Below are positions 44,701 through 54,375 of a stretch of DNA of 64,000 nucleotides, piece by piece (within the stretch, counting starts at the first letter, position 1; each line of letters starts with the position of its first letter). Both the position numbers and the translations under genes were made by a program. Origin of the DNA: Malachius bipustulatus (taxonomy: Eukaryota > Arthropoda > Insecta > Coleoptera > Melyridae); the NCBI GenBank assembly GCA_910589415.1, contig OU342631.1, positions 7,130,001-7,194,000 on the forward strand. The letters run 5' to 3'. The notes beneath the pieces were generated by a model. That model saw only the letters and a program-made list of their open reading frames with translations. It did no database searches and was not told where the DNA came from.

Positions 44701-46271
44701 CTTTTTTGCTTGGGACCGTCTTGCGACCTTGGTTCTAATTGACTCGAATTCTTTTGATTTACGATTTGTCCCGATTCTTTATTTTCTGGCGTTAATCGAC
44801 TTGCATTATTATTAGTTGAATAATTTTTATTTTGATATTGGTTTACACCCTCGTTTAAACCATACGTACGATTTTGACGATTAAATTGACGATTAATTGT
44901 GCCTGAATTAGGTTTATGGAGATCCTGCCACTGGCTGCGACTTTCTGTGCGACGAATTTGAAAATTGCTAGGATTTGAATGAACTTCTCGATCAAAATTG
45001 ATATGAAGTAGAGTATTATGCCTTTTGCCACATTGCCAACAATTATTCCCAGTGCAAGTATCATCGAACGAATGTTTCCTAAACAGACATATTTTGCAAA
45101 AACCTTTAGAGGTTATAAAGTTGTTTCTTTCCTGAATAGTTAATTGTTTAAATTTATAACATTTATAAATCGAATGATTCTCTGAGCAAAAATTACAAAT
45201 TAAATAGGATTGATTTCCTGTCACATTTCCTGTCTGTTGTTGATTCGAATTATGAGTTGAACTAATAAAATGATTAACTTTCCTAATCGGTGTAGGACTA
45301 GTGCCTTTTGTTGCATCTATTTCCTCTAATGCTTTGCATTGCTTTTCTAAAAAGTTAATAAATTCTTTTAACGTTGGTAGGTTCTTGGTATCTCGATGTA
45401 AGCAATAAGCCTTTTGCAATTGGAAATCCAATTTCTTGGAAAACATGTGAATTAAAATTAAGTCCCAAGAATTTACGGGTACATTTAAATTTTCCAAACT
45501 TTCGATATTTTGATTAATATGAGTTAAGAACTCCCTCAGGTTTTGAGCCTTTGGCTTCAATAAATTAGGCAAGTTTTCGAATAAATTGGTGATGTGCGCC
45601 TCGATTATCGCATACGTGTTTTTATATCTATTTTCTAACAACTTAATTGCAGTTTGTAAATTCGAGCTTACCAACGACAAATTCTGTATTAAAGACAGTG
45701 CTTCGCCTCTCAAATATCCCTTAAGATAAATTAGTTTTTCGATATTATCTAAATCCTCATTATTTATGATGAGTTTAGTAAACAGATCATGAAAACTATT
45801 CCACTCTGCAGCATCACCTGAAAAAATTGGAATTTTGATTTCGGGCAGCTTAACTGTTTGAGAATTTGCACCCTTTGTATTTATACTTGTCGTAACACCC
45901 TGAACTAATTCGGCTACAAATTCTTTATTCGATTGTTGTAAATTCGATACGAAATTCTGAAATTCTACGTTTCCATCTAATCTAGGTTGTTGGGTGCTTA
46001 GACTAGTTAACTCTTCAATTCTGTTTTCTAACTTCGAAAACAAATTACAAAATTTACTTTCTACATCCTCACTATCTTTAGTGGCATCTTCTTTAATCTC
46101 TGCGATCGATTCTTGTATATTTACATAACTCTGATAAGCTGCTATTAAATTTCTTTTGCGAATTTCGATTTGATTTTTATTATTTTCATTTTTTAAATTC
46201 TCCTCAACCCACGTTTCGATTTTTGTAATTAATCCTTTCGCGTAACCCCTCTTTTTCTTCAAATTATCCAT
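41703..46271 (-). CDS. BEL/Pao gag-pol polyprotein lacking integrase core
   Basis: 1522 codons without a stop. Residues about 140-315 form the Gag-like domain typical of Pao elements (DUF1759; LPEIKIPIFSGDAAEWNSF). Zinc knuckles follow at 359-371 (CNFC...H...C), 392-406 and 411-418. The aspartic protease region has the active-site motif LLDSAS (574-579) and LLGAD (677-681). Reverse transcriptase motifs are VVFDAS (881-886), ADIEKMYRQIR (925-935) and the YVDD catalytic box (1002-1005). Residues about 1100-1230 belong to the A17-type linker. The RNase H region has FCDAS (1193-1197), LPRLEL (1235-1240), WSDSE (1269-1273) and NPADYLSRG. The sequence then passes the pre-integrase region (about 1385-1451) straight into LVLIKEENTPPLKWP and the usual C-terminal domain. 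The H2C2 finger and catalytic core, normally several hundred residues, are gone without breaking the frame. The first ATG is used because upstream codons are in the repeat-bearing leader. Confidence 0.93.
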   Translation of the reverse strand: MDNLKKKRGYAKGLITKIETWVEENLKNENNKNQIEIRKRNLIAAYQSYVNIQESIAEIKEDATKDSEDVESKFCNLFSKLENRIEELTSLSTQQPRLDGNVEFQNFVSNLQQSNKEFVAELVQGVTTSINTKGANSQTVKLPEIKIPIFSGDAAEWNSFHDLFTKLIINNEDLDNIEKLIYLKGYLRGEALSLIQNLSLVSSNLQTAIKLLENRYKNTYAIIEAHITNLFENLPNLLKPKAQNLREFLTHINQNIESLENLNVPVNSWDLILIHMFSKKLDFQLQKAYCLHRDTKNLPTLKEFINFLEKQCKALEEIDATKGTSPTPIRKVNHFISSTHNSNQQQTGNVTGNQSYLICNFCSENHSIYKCYKFKQLTIQERNNFITSKGFCKICLFRKHSFDDTCTGNNCWQCGKRHNTLLHINFDREVHSNPSNFQIRRTESRSQWQDLHKPNSGTINRQFNRQNRTYGLNEGVNQYQNKNYSTNNNASRLTPENKESGQIVNQKNSSQLEPRSQDGPKQKSIVNENENKENKPESSLSFSTYSENNSQIVLATAVVTIYSRNGDPVSARCLLDSASQISMCTKELLDKLNSNTYRKELQISGISQINAQSNEMVDLTIKSNVYRKNSFKVSCAVLENITCELPQTTLNVSNLKIPDHIMLADPNFYISSKIDILLGADVYYDLIVPGVIKLGADMPTLFSTLLGYVVGGKLANNKPKHSNINSYNDLGNSSPNCCSFLNTSSSSDELLQKFWEIEDIEEKTILSPENAKSEEIFKETTIRLENGRFQINFPFKNQENKSCNLGESFLQARKRFAGLEKRFLRDPNLKLKYKQFIDEYVNLNHAKIVPLSSHNEKGENKYFMPHHAVIREDSETTKLRVVFDASMKTSSGLSLNDILLKGYTVQPELFDIICRFRIGTFVVIADIEKMYRQIRVNPNHTFLQNILWRENENEPLQCLELLTITYGTNFAPFAATRCLKELAEKESQNYPLASKMLLSQTYVDDVLVSSNSKNELIETSSQLISLLNTAGFKLHKWHSNVKDFSTEFNENNSNEDFQVDSNQNNYNSKNNYDIQNESSSSKVLGLQWNSHEDFLVMALPEFKEIKNYTKREVLSKIASIFDPIGLLGPVVVTAKLIMQKIWISKIEWDDNLPDNLMSEWNKFFFSLPCLKEVKIPRNLTLNLSIESIEIHGFCDASLKAYGACVYLRVLYSNKDVSCRLICSKSRVSPLKSITLPRLELCGAVLLAKLVERICRTYENKIDYSSVNLWSDSEIVLCWLKSHASRWSTFVSNRVSIIQTLTSKYTWRHVKSENNPADYLSRGISPEKLKDCEMWWLGPTFLQNYYCDLSKLNFRPTAHSLGLNEERNSVKHEVKQVALHNQSETFWISLFSKFSCFVRLQRTVAYCLRFVRNVKNKNGKKQTGPLTIYELRKSLEIIIKQVQRMNFSSEVRQLQQGKPSEILKINDLVLIKEENTPPLKWPRARVMEVVPGADGKVRMIKLKPQGGNFIRSISKVCPLPNQD

Positions 46272-46685
46272 CTTTTTACAATATTACTTAACAAACGATA
46301 TTTTTATAACACAGAATAATATAATAAACGATTTTTCATACAATGAGACGACTGACGAACATTTAGGTACTTACGATATGACATACGATAACTATTATAG
46401 GTATAGGTATTAATATTATAAACACGAACGAAATTACAATTATTTATAGTTTTACGATCAAAGTTATCAACTTTAGTATTATTCACGAATTCACGAATAG
46501 TAGGTAGGTATACATCAACCAAAACGACGAATTTAATTAGGTAGGTGGGTCTGAGTGCTTCTTTCGACTCATCAGCTGACGAATTAGGCTTCGAACGATT
46601 TAATATGCAATTTTGTTGCGATAACGAAATAGGAAATAAGAAACTTTCCTCGAATAATAAATGAAGAGGTACGTTACTCAGTTTA

Positions 46686-46851
46686 GTGGAATCCAGGAAC
46701 TTCTCTGCAATCCAGGACCTCGTTTTTGTGGAATCCAGGAATTGCTCTGCAATCCAGAAGCTCGTTTTTGTGGACTCCAGGGCCTTGTCTGCAATCCAGG
46801 AGCTCGTCTTTGTGGACTCCAGGGACTTGTCTGCAACCCAGGCGCTCGTAC
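46686..46851 (-). repeat. Four 42-bp tandem repeats in the BEL leader
   Basis: TGGA(A/C)TCCAGG...CTCTGCAATCCAG...CTCGTTTTTG repeats about four times with a 42-bp period between the primer site and gag. 42 is a multiple of three, so several frames stay open on both strands (including a 204-codon minus frame, 46304-46918). These are by-products rather than a recognised gene. Confidence 0.85.
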
Positions 46852-47013
46852 AGAAGTTTCTCTGCAACAACCCTCCAACACGAAACACTTGTAGTCGACG
46901 ATGAACGATTTTGGACACTTAAAACTGCACAATTTTGTTTAACGACGTATTCCCTGCATCCATGGTACACCAGCAACTTCCATTAATTTCCATTTGCACT
47001 AAATTCAGTTACA

Positions 47014-47031
47014 ATCCGGCTCGAAGGACCA
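47014..47031 (-). promoter_or_regulatory. BEL primer binding site, tRNA-Tyr type
   Basis: Minus strand TGGTCCTTCGAGCCGGAT is the complement of ATCCGGCTCGAAGGACCA. The acceptor strand implies a tRNA starting CCTTCGA, which is tRNA-Tyr in animals as I know it. Confidence 0.8.
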
Positions 47032-47037
47032 CTTTTA

Positions 47038-47553
47038 TGTACGGTTTAGGTACACAAAGAACGAATAATGAACTGTATAAATTAATAGACACACATTAAA
47101 TTAATCTTTTAATGCAAAACTAGTAATTTTACACAATGCTGTAGAACAACCAATCAATTTAAATGTAATTTCTAATTATGTAGACGATTATAATATGATT
47201 AAACGATTTAGTAAGATGAATAATTTGAATTAAGTCGGAGTAGGTATGTAGGTATTTATTTAGTCTGACGAACGAACGATACGAAATAATACGAATATTA
47301 GAGACAGCAGGACTTCTGTCCTGGTCAACGAACGAAAAGCGAATCTTGCTTTGCACACCTGACGCAGGCAAGCAGGGGTTACATTTTTACTTTTTCCCTA
47401 TTCCACGAAGACCACCTAAGAAGTGCATCTCCCGGATCGATATTTAACAGAAACTTCGACATTTCAGTTCTTCTTCATCCTAAACTGTGTCTACATACAC
47501 ATAGACAGTGTCTACACGATTTAACTAATTTAAAAGCAGCTCAATCTGCAACA
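47038..47553 (-). repeat. BEL 5' LTR
   Basis: Upstream LTR in the element's orientation. U5 ends at 47038, 6 bases before the primer site. Confidence 0.93.
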
Positions 47554-47680
47554 GTTAGTTAGTACCAAATTAGTGACAATTATTGGGGTTCGAACCGAGT
47601 ACATATTGTAGTGAAAGTTTACTTCTGGCTCTGAAAAAGTTTTATAAACCTAATTTTGCGTCGAATTTTTAAGCTAAAAA

Positions 47681-48850
47681 CAGGGTGTCCGGAAATTATG
47701 AGCAAAAAATTAAAGGGGTGATTCTACTTGATGAAATATTGCCAAAAGTATCCATAATTTTTTTCCGAAAACTCACAAATAAGAAAGTTATGAGCCTTCA
47801 AAGTTGATTTTTTTAAATCAATATTTTTTATAACTTTTTTTTAGTGTACAGATTTTCTTAAAATTTGACACACTTGCCACTGATGTTGCTTTACATCCTT
47901 GGTCCGAATTATACTTGAATCCCTCGAAATCAAGAGGCCTTAACTGCCCTTGGCCTTCAAAGAAGGCCTATAATTTTTTTCTGAGTTTTGAAGATGGACA
48001 ATTAAAGAACATGAAGAAATATACGGAAAAGGTCCTCTTTGTCTATCACGATAAAATGACCTGTTTCCGAGAAAAACTGTTTTAAAAATTTGCTTGCACT
48101 AAAATTCATCACCATAAATTATTATTATTATGATCATTTTGCAACAATATCAAAGCATGCTTTGGAACAGCTGCAGGGTTGCCTAGTTATGCACAAAACA
48201 GAGACATTCATATTTTATAAATAGACTTTTGTAAATGATAAAATTTTAAAATTTAAATTTTTTTTTAATAAAATAATAAAATAATTTTGATAAAAAAAAA
48301 ATTACTGTCAAAATGGAATCCAAAGCAAACGCATTATTTCCTAGGCAACCCTGCAGCTGTTTCCAAAGCATGCTTTGGTATTGTTGGAAAATGATCATAT
48401 TTTATGGTGATCAATTTTAGTGCAAGCAAATTTTTAAAACAGTTTTTCTCGGAAACAGGTCATTTGATCGTGATACACAAAGGACCTTTTACGAATATTT
48501 CTTCATGTTCTTTAATTGTGCATCTTCAAAACTCAGAAAAAAATATTACGAAAAAAGTTATAGGCTTATTTTGAAGGTCAAGGGCAGTTAAGGCCTTTTG
48601 ATTTCGAGGGATTCAAGTCTAATTTGGACCAAGGATGTAAAGCAACATCAGTGGCAAGTGTGTCAAGTTTTAAGAAAATCCGTACACTAGAAAAAAAGTT
48701 ATAAAAAATATTGATTTTAAAAAATCAACTTTGAAGGCTTATAACTTTCTTATTTGTGAGTTTTTGAAAAAAAATTATAGATACTTTTGGCAATATTTCA
48801 TCAATAGAATCACCCCCTTAATTTTTTGCTCATAATTTCCGGACACCTGT
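47681..48850. mobile_element. 1.17-kb near-complete palindrome with CAGGGTGTCC ends
   Basis: Left end CAGGGTGTCCGGAAATTATG and right end, on the other strand, CAGGTGTCCGGAAATTATGA. The arms match for about 500 bp to a centre near 48260 (shared GCATGCTTTGGAACAGCTGC, AGCAACATCAGTGGCAAGTG, AATTTTAGTGCAAGC). The two arms differ by scattered substitutions. Non-coding; a transcript would form one long double-stranded RNA. Confidence 0.85.
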
Positions 48851-49165
48851 ATATGTTCAGGAATGTAGAACATTCGATTAATTTTTCAGAAACATTGAAA
48901 CCTAACTAATTGTCTGACAACTTTAACCTGGTTAAATAATAATAATTAAAAACAAAGAGTGCAGCTCTCAGGGACACAACATATTCTAAGAATTCGCTCA
49001 ATCTAATTAATCCTTTTGTATAAGTATAGGTCTTATAAATTATAAATTATATAAATTATTATAAAGTTTGTCAATAGAGAAATCTTTAACAATTCTAAAA
49101 CTTTAAATTCCTGTACTTTGGTGGACTCTCATGCATCACCAAATGGTAGGAAAATACACTGCTCT

Positions 49166-50040
49166 ATACAGGTTCCTGAAGTATCCTGAAAAAAACTGAA
49201 AAATCGAGATTTCTTATTTTTTCCATTTCTTTTTTATTATTGGAGATTAATGAATAATTTTTTGTGGGCTTACATAAGTCGGCAAGAGCTACCCATCTGA
49301 CATTTCAAAAATTTTCAAAGCCGATACTAGATCCAGAATTTTCATAGTCAACTTTCGTTTTTCTTATAGCCACCATATTGTTTTCCTATCTTGTTCGATA
49401 TAAAAAAAATCATAAAAACTAAAAATTGTTAAACTTCAAAAAATAAATTTTAAAAATTTTTATTCTTCTTTTTTCTTTACAAAAAAGACACATTTTTAGA
49501 CCGAATTTCATATTTAAATTCAAAAACCATAAGGCAAGCACTATTTCTACGTATTTTACAAATGTTGACGTTTTTCGACGATTTTTTTTAGGTTTTTCTT
49601 TGAAAAGAGAAGAATAAAAATTCAAAAAAAAATTTTTTGAAGTTTATTAATTTTTGGTTTCCATTATTTTTTTCATATCGAACGACATAAAAAAATAATA
49701 TGGCGGCCATAAGAAAAACGAAAGTTGACTGTGAAAACTCTTGAATCTAGTAGGCCTTGAAAATTTTTGAAATGTCAGATGGATAGCTCTTAACAGCTTA
49801 TGTAAGCCTACAAAAAATTATTTATTAATTTCCAATAATAAAAAAGATATGACAAAAATAAGAAATCTCGATTTTTCAGTTTTTTCAGGATATTTCAGGA
49901 ACGGTCACAGATATCTTGCATGTATTGACGAATTCGAGATGACCACAAAACTGCGCATCTTTTCTCTAATTTAACCGACCCTGTATCTCTTAGCGTTCAG
50001 GAGATAGCAATATAGAGAAGGATACATGGTGCACCCTGTA
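49166..50040. mobile_element. Foldback element, family of the 60.4-kb palindrome (copy 2)
   Basis: The right arm is complete, ending GGTGCACCCTG next to TATA. The left arm jumps from the terminal TACAGG directly to TTCCTGAAGTATCCTG, so about 130 bp near the left end are deleted relative to the 60398 copy. Confidence 0.8.
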
Positions 50041-50690
50041 TAAAAGGCAAGTATGATGGTAAAAATGGAAAAAAATAGCGGCAAGGAAGAACTTATGAAC
50101 GTTTGATGATGCTCCCCTGCTAGTAAGAAGATCCACGGAATACTACTTGTATAACTACGATTCGATTTCAATTAATTCTGTGAAATTCTTTAAATCAGTG
50201 TTCTTCTGATCGACATTTTTCAATACGTTCTATCAATTATTGAGGGTTGTACCAAGTAAATGTACAACATAAACTTTATCTCCTAAATATTTGCCTGTTT
50301 TAGTTATTTCTGTGACTAGTACTGGGGCTTAGGGTTATGGTTGAATGTGTTAGGGGGGTAAGGGGGGACATGAGGATGTTGGTGTTTAAGTTTGGCGGGG
50401 GGTAACGGGGCGAAAAAAAATTTTCAAAGGTTGCGTGAATATCGGAAATTTTTATAAATAAATAAATATTTTTTTTTTATAAATAAATCGTTGTGTATGA
50501 ATAGTATTAATTCTTTTTACAAATAAATACTATACCCTTTACCCTTTACTTTTTCCCCGGTTGTTTAAATAAATAATATCGAAAGCAGGGAAAGGGAAAG
50601 GGGGAGGGGGGCAGAGAAAGAAGATTAAATGAAAAAGGAAAATGAAAAATGTAAAAAAGGTGTTTGAAAAAAAATAATAGTTAAAAAAAA
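50041..50690. other. AT-rich then G-rich sequence, no gene seen
   Basis: From about 50325 the plus strand becomes G-rich with several G runs (TTAGGGGGGTAAGGGGGGAC, GGGAAAGGGAAAGGGGGAGG at 50588-50611). These could form G-quadruplexes. No coding signature. Confidence 0.5.
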
Positions 50691-51180
50691 GAGAGAGAGA
50701 TGAGCTTTGCGAGAAAAAAAATAGTGAACGAACGTGGGGTCGCGGAGCCTGGGCCGCTAACGCGGCGGGCATGTGTGTGACTCAAAAAATTTTGTGAACG
50801 TGGGGTCGCGGAGCCTGGGCTGTTAACGCGGCGGGAGAAAGAGAGAGAGAGAGGAAGATAAAGAGAGAGAGAGAGAGAAAGAGAGAGTGGGGAGCAGTGA
50901 GATCAAAAAAGAGTGAGCGAACGTGTGGTCGTGTTGCCTGTGCCGCTAACGCGGCGGGAGAGAGAGAGAGAGAGAGAGAGTGGGGGGGGGGGGGAAGAGA
51001 AAGAGAGAGAGAGAGAGAGAGATAGAGAGGAGCAGTGTGACGGGGGGTCAGAGAGTGCGACTAAAAAAGAGTGGACGAATTGTTTGTAGTCGCAGAGCCT
51101 GGGCCGCTATCGCGGCGGGGGGTCAGAGAGTGCGACTAAAAAAGAGTGAACGAACGTGTTGTCGCGGAGCCTGGGCCGTT
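50690..51180 (+). repeat. GA-rich simple repeats mixed with degenerate minisatellite units
   Basis: Long (GA)n and GAGAGAAAG tracts, with a G10-type run near 50983-50994, alternate with units reading GTGAACGAACGTGGGGTCGC, GGAGCCTGGGC and CTAACGCGGCGGG. These are older versions of the 75-bp minisatellite at 52825-54375. The last units (51040-51180) are close to the canonical form. Confidence 0.85.
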
Positions 51181-52820
51181 TGTCACTTCTCAGACGTCAA
51201 AATCGAAAGTAATTGAAAAAAGCATTTTTTCTCTGTAACAAAATTCATTTTGGTAGCGGTGTAATTTGTGGTTGAAATAATTTTTGCCGTTTTCAAATTG
51301 AAGAGAATACCCGCGATTCGAATCTGACCGTGAAAAAAGAATGGCAAAACAATCGAAAGTGTCAAATAAAAAATGCCAAATGCGAAAAATCGTGAACGAA
51401 CTCCTTTATTTTTCAGCGAAAAAAATCGCTGTGACGTTAAAAGTCGCGATACAATTTTTTTTTGAAATTCAAAAATAAAGGCATTATCCTTAACTTGAAC
51501 GTGGTCGTAAAAAAAACTCGAAAAAAAAACCGAAAATGCGACTTTTTAAACGTCAAAGTCCAAAGATTGGGAGCGAAAAACGGCCATTTTCGAAAATTCA
51601 CAGCGTCGCCATTTTGGAAATTTAAGCGACAAAAATTGAGAATTCCGAGATCAACTCTTCTTCTACCCTGCTAAAATGATTCTCGAGTCCTGATGTACGG
51701 AAATTACCGAGAAAAAAAATTTGAAAACATAGCTGATTTTCATTGATTTTGGTCGAAAATCGTGAAGTTTATAAACGTGAAATTGTACCGCTCGGACATT
51801 TTTGACCGTAACTTTGGCCACGTCGGTCGGGGAATGATTGAAAAGGTATCGACGTGTAGCTGAGAAACGGTTCTTGAAGACTGCAAAATTTCATCGCAAT
51901 TGACGTAACCGTCTGTCACCTATAAGATGTCAAAGTCGATTTTTTAAAAATTTTTTTGCGAATTTTCAAAAGCGTCTGTAGCGGCCATTTTGGAAAATTT
52001 TTCGATCGCAATTCAACGTTACACTTCTCATCGACGAACTCTGTCGACCGAAAAAAAAATTTTCCCAAAAACTTTCACCGTTCCGGAGAAAACGACGAAA
52101 CAATTTGTGATAAAAAAAATTCATAGGCCTACCCATTCAAATTTTTGACAAAAATTTTCAAAAAATATAAACGGCTGAAATTCGCAGCTTGGCACGTCGG
52201 GAGCGCGTTGAATTCAGATCCGGAATCCGTTTTTCGTTTGCGTGCATATTTCCGGAGAAAATGGCGTCCAAATGTCAGGTTTTGCTGAAATTTGGCAAAC
52301 ACGACCTAGGAAATAATTTTCGCCGATTCGGAAAATCAATATGGCGGAAATTTTGTAATTTTTCCGGAACGAAAAAACTCCGAGCTACAACACCCTCACG
52401 AAATGTTTTTGGAAAAAGAATTGAAACTGTCATTTAAATAATGTCAAAATTGTAAAGTTGGAAAAAATCGGAAAAAGACACGTGTTTTTGCAGACAAAAA
52501 AAATTAGATAAAATCGAAGAATCAAGATGGCGGCCAGATTCTGGTTTCGTCGTACAGGCAAAATGTGCAGCAATGATGCAAGAGGCACCGTAAAAAATCG
52601 CAACTGTCATTTTTCAAACGTCAAACTCGAAATTTTTTCAAAAAAAATCGGCCATTTTGAAACGCTCGTAGCTCCGCCATTTTTGAAAAAACCGCGCGAA
52701 CGAATGGTAACACGATGTTTCTGCGTGCTTTGTCTGTCGCTAGTAGTTGAGTTGGTTTCCATATCGCTTACAGTTTGTATACAGGAAGGTATAGAAAATT
52801 GCTCAAAATTTTTATTTTGG
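51180..52820. repeat. Large direct repeat, copy 1 (about 1.6 kb)
   Basis: Starts TGTCACTTCTCAGACGTC and ends ...TTTGTATACAGGAAGG then TTTTGGAGCAGTGCGAC. It matches 54594-56230 with scattered substitutions and small indels. It is built from shorter diverged modules carrying GTCAAAGTCGA, CGGCCATTTT and AAGATGGCGG-type motifs. Non-coding: stops in all frames at short intervals. Confidence 0.88.
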
Positions 52821-52824
52821 AGCA

Positions 52825-54375
52825 GTGCGACTAAAAAAGAGTGAACGATCGTGGGGTCGCGGAGCCCGGGCCGCTATCGCGGCGGGGGGTCAGAGGGTGC
52901 GACTAAAAAAGAGTAAAGGAATTGTTTGGGGTCGCAGAGCCTGGGCCGCTGTCGCGGCGGGGGGTCAGAAAGTGCGACTAAAAAAGAGTAAACGAATTGT
53001 TTGGAGTCGCAGAGCCTGGGCCGCTGTCGCGGCGGGGGGTCAGAGGGTGCGACTAAAAAAGAGTAAACGAATTGTTTGGAGTCGCAGAGCCTTGGCAGCT
53101 ATCGCGGCGGGGGGTCAGAGAGTGCGACTAAAAAAGAGCAAACGAATTGTTTGGAGTCGCAGAGCCTGGGCCGCTATCGCGGCGGGTGGTCAGAGAGTGC
53201 GACTAAAAAAGAGCAAACGAATTGTTTGGAGTCGCAGAGCCTGGGCCGCTATCGCGGCGGGGGGTCAGAGAGTGCGACTAAAAAAGAGCAAACGAATTGT
53301 TTGGAGTCGCAGAGCCTGGGCCGCTATCGCGGCGGGGGGTCAGAGGGTGCGACTAAAAAAGAGCAAACGAATTGTTTGGAGTCGTAGAGCCTGGGCCGCT
53401 ATCGCGGCGGGGGGTCAGAGGGTGCGACTAAAAAAGAGCAAACGAATTGTTTGGAGTCGCAGAGCCTGGGCCGCTGTCGCGGCGGGGGGTCAGAGGGTGC
53501 GACTAAAAAAGAGTAAACGAATTGTTTGGAGTCGCAGAGCCTTGGCAGCTATCGCGGCGGGGGGTCAGAGAGTGCGACTAAAAAAGAGTAAACGAATTGT
53601 TTGGAGTCGCAGAGCCTGGGCCGCTATCGCGGCGGGTGGTCAGAGAGTGCGACTAAAAAAGAGCAAACGAATTGTTTGGAGTCGCAGAGCCTGGGCCGCT
53701 ATCGCGGCGGGGGGTCAGAGAGTGCGACTAAAAAAGAGTAAACGAATTGTTTGGAGTCGCAGAGCCTGGACCGCTATCGCGGCGGGGGGGTCAGAGAGTG
53801 CGACTAAAAAAGAGCAAACGAATTGTTTGGAGTCGCAGAGCCTGGGCCGCTATCGCGGCGGGGGGTCAGAGAGTGCGACTAAAAAAGAGCAAACGAATTG
53901 TTTGGAGTCGCAGAGCCTGGGCCGCTATCGCGGCGGGGGGTCAGAGAGTGCGACTGAAAAAGAGCAAACGAATTGTTTGGAGTCGCAGAGCCTGGGCCGC
54001 TATCGCGGCGGGGGGTCAGAGGGTGCGACTAAAAAAGAGTAAACGAATTGTTTGGAGTCGCAGAGCCTGGGCCGCCATCGCGGCGGGGGGTCAGAGAGTG
54101 CGACTAAAAAAGAGTAAACGACTGGTTTGGAGTCGCAGAGCCTGGGCCGCTGTCGCGGCGGGGGGTCAGAGAGTGCGACTAAAAAAAAGTAAACGAATTG
54201 TTTGGAGTCGCAGAGCCTGGGCCGCTATCGCGGCGGAGGGTCAGAGAGTGCGACTAAAAAAGAGTGAACGAATTGTTTGGAGTCGCAGAGTCTGGGCCGC
54301 TACCGCGGCGGGGGGTCAGAGAGTACGACTAAAAAAAAGTGAACGAATTGTTTGGAGTCGCAGAGCCTGGGCCGT
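52825..54375 (+). repeat. 75-bp minisatellite array, about 20 units
   Basis: The unit contains GTGCGACTAAAAAAGAG, CAAACGAATTGTTTGGAGTC, GCAGAGCCTGGGCCGCTATC and GCGGCGGGGGGTCAGAG. Units are 90-100% alike. 75 is divisible by three, so two of three forward frames stay open, giving a 405-codon arginine/lysine-rich frame at 52825-54042 that I do not regard as a gene. Variant units (CTTGGCAGCT at 53091 and 53541; GCGGGTGGTC at about 53182 and 53632) recur 450 bp apart, revealing a six-unit higher-order repeat. Confidence 0.95.

Larger units (their letters stand above)
41011..47553 (-). mobile_element. BEL/Pao LTR retrotransposon with integrase-core deletion
   Basis: 516-bp LTRs at both ends, a 5-bp target duplication GTTAG (41006-41010 and 47554-47558), a tRNA-Tyr-type primer site, a purine tract and one gag-pol frame define a complete transposition unit of 6.54 kb. 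The LTRs look identical, so the insertion is recent. The gag-pol frame is uninterrupted but lacks the integrase catalytic core. The copy could be mobilised only with integrase supplied by a relative. Confidence 0.95.

Noticed and set aside
46304..46918. 204-codon minus-strand frame upstream of BEL gag
   Set aside because: Driven by 42-bp leader repeats that keep several frames open on both strands. The rest of the frame has no recognised motif.
52825..54042. 405-codon arginine/lysine-rich open frame
   Set aside because: It lies entirely in a 75-bp tandem array. Because the unit is a multiple of three, absence of a stop in one unit leaves the whole array open, in two frames at once. There is no start context, domain or non-repeat flank.
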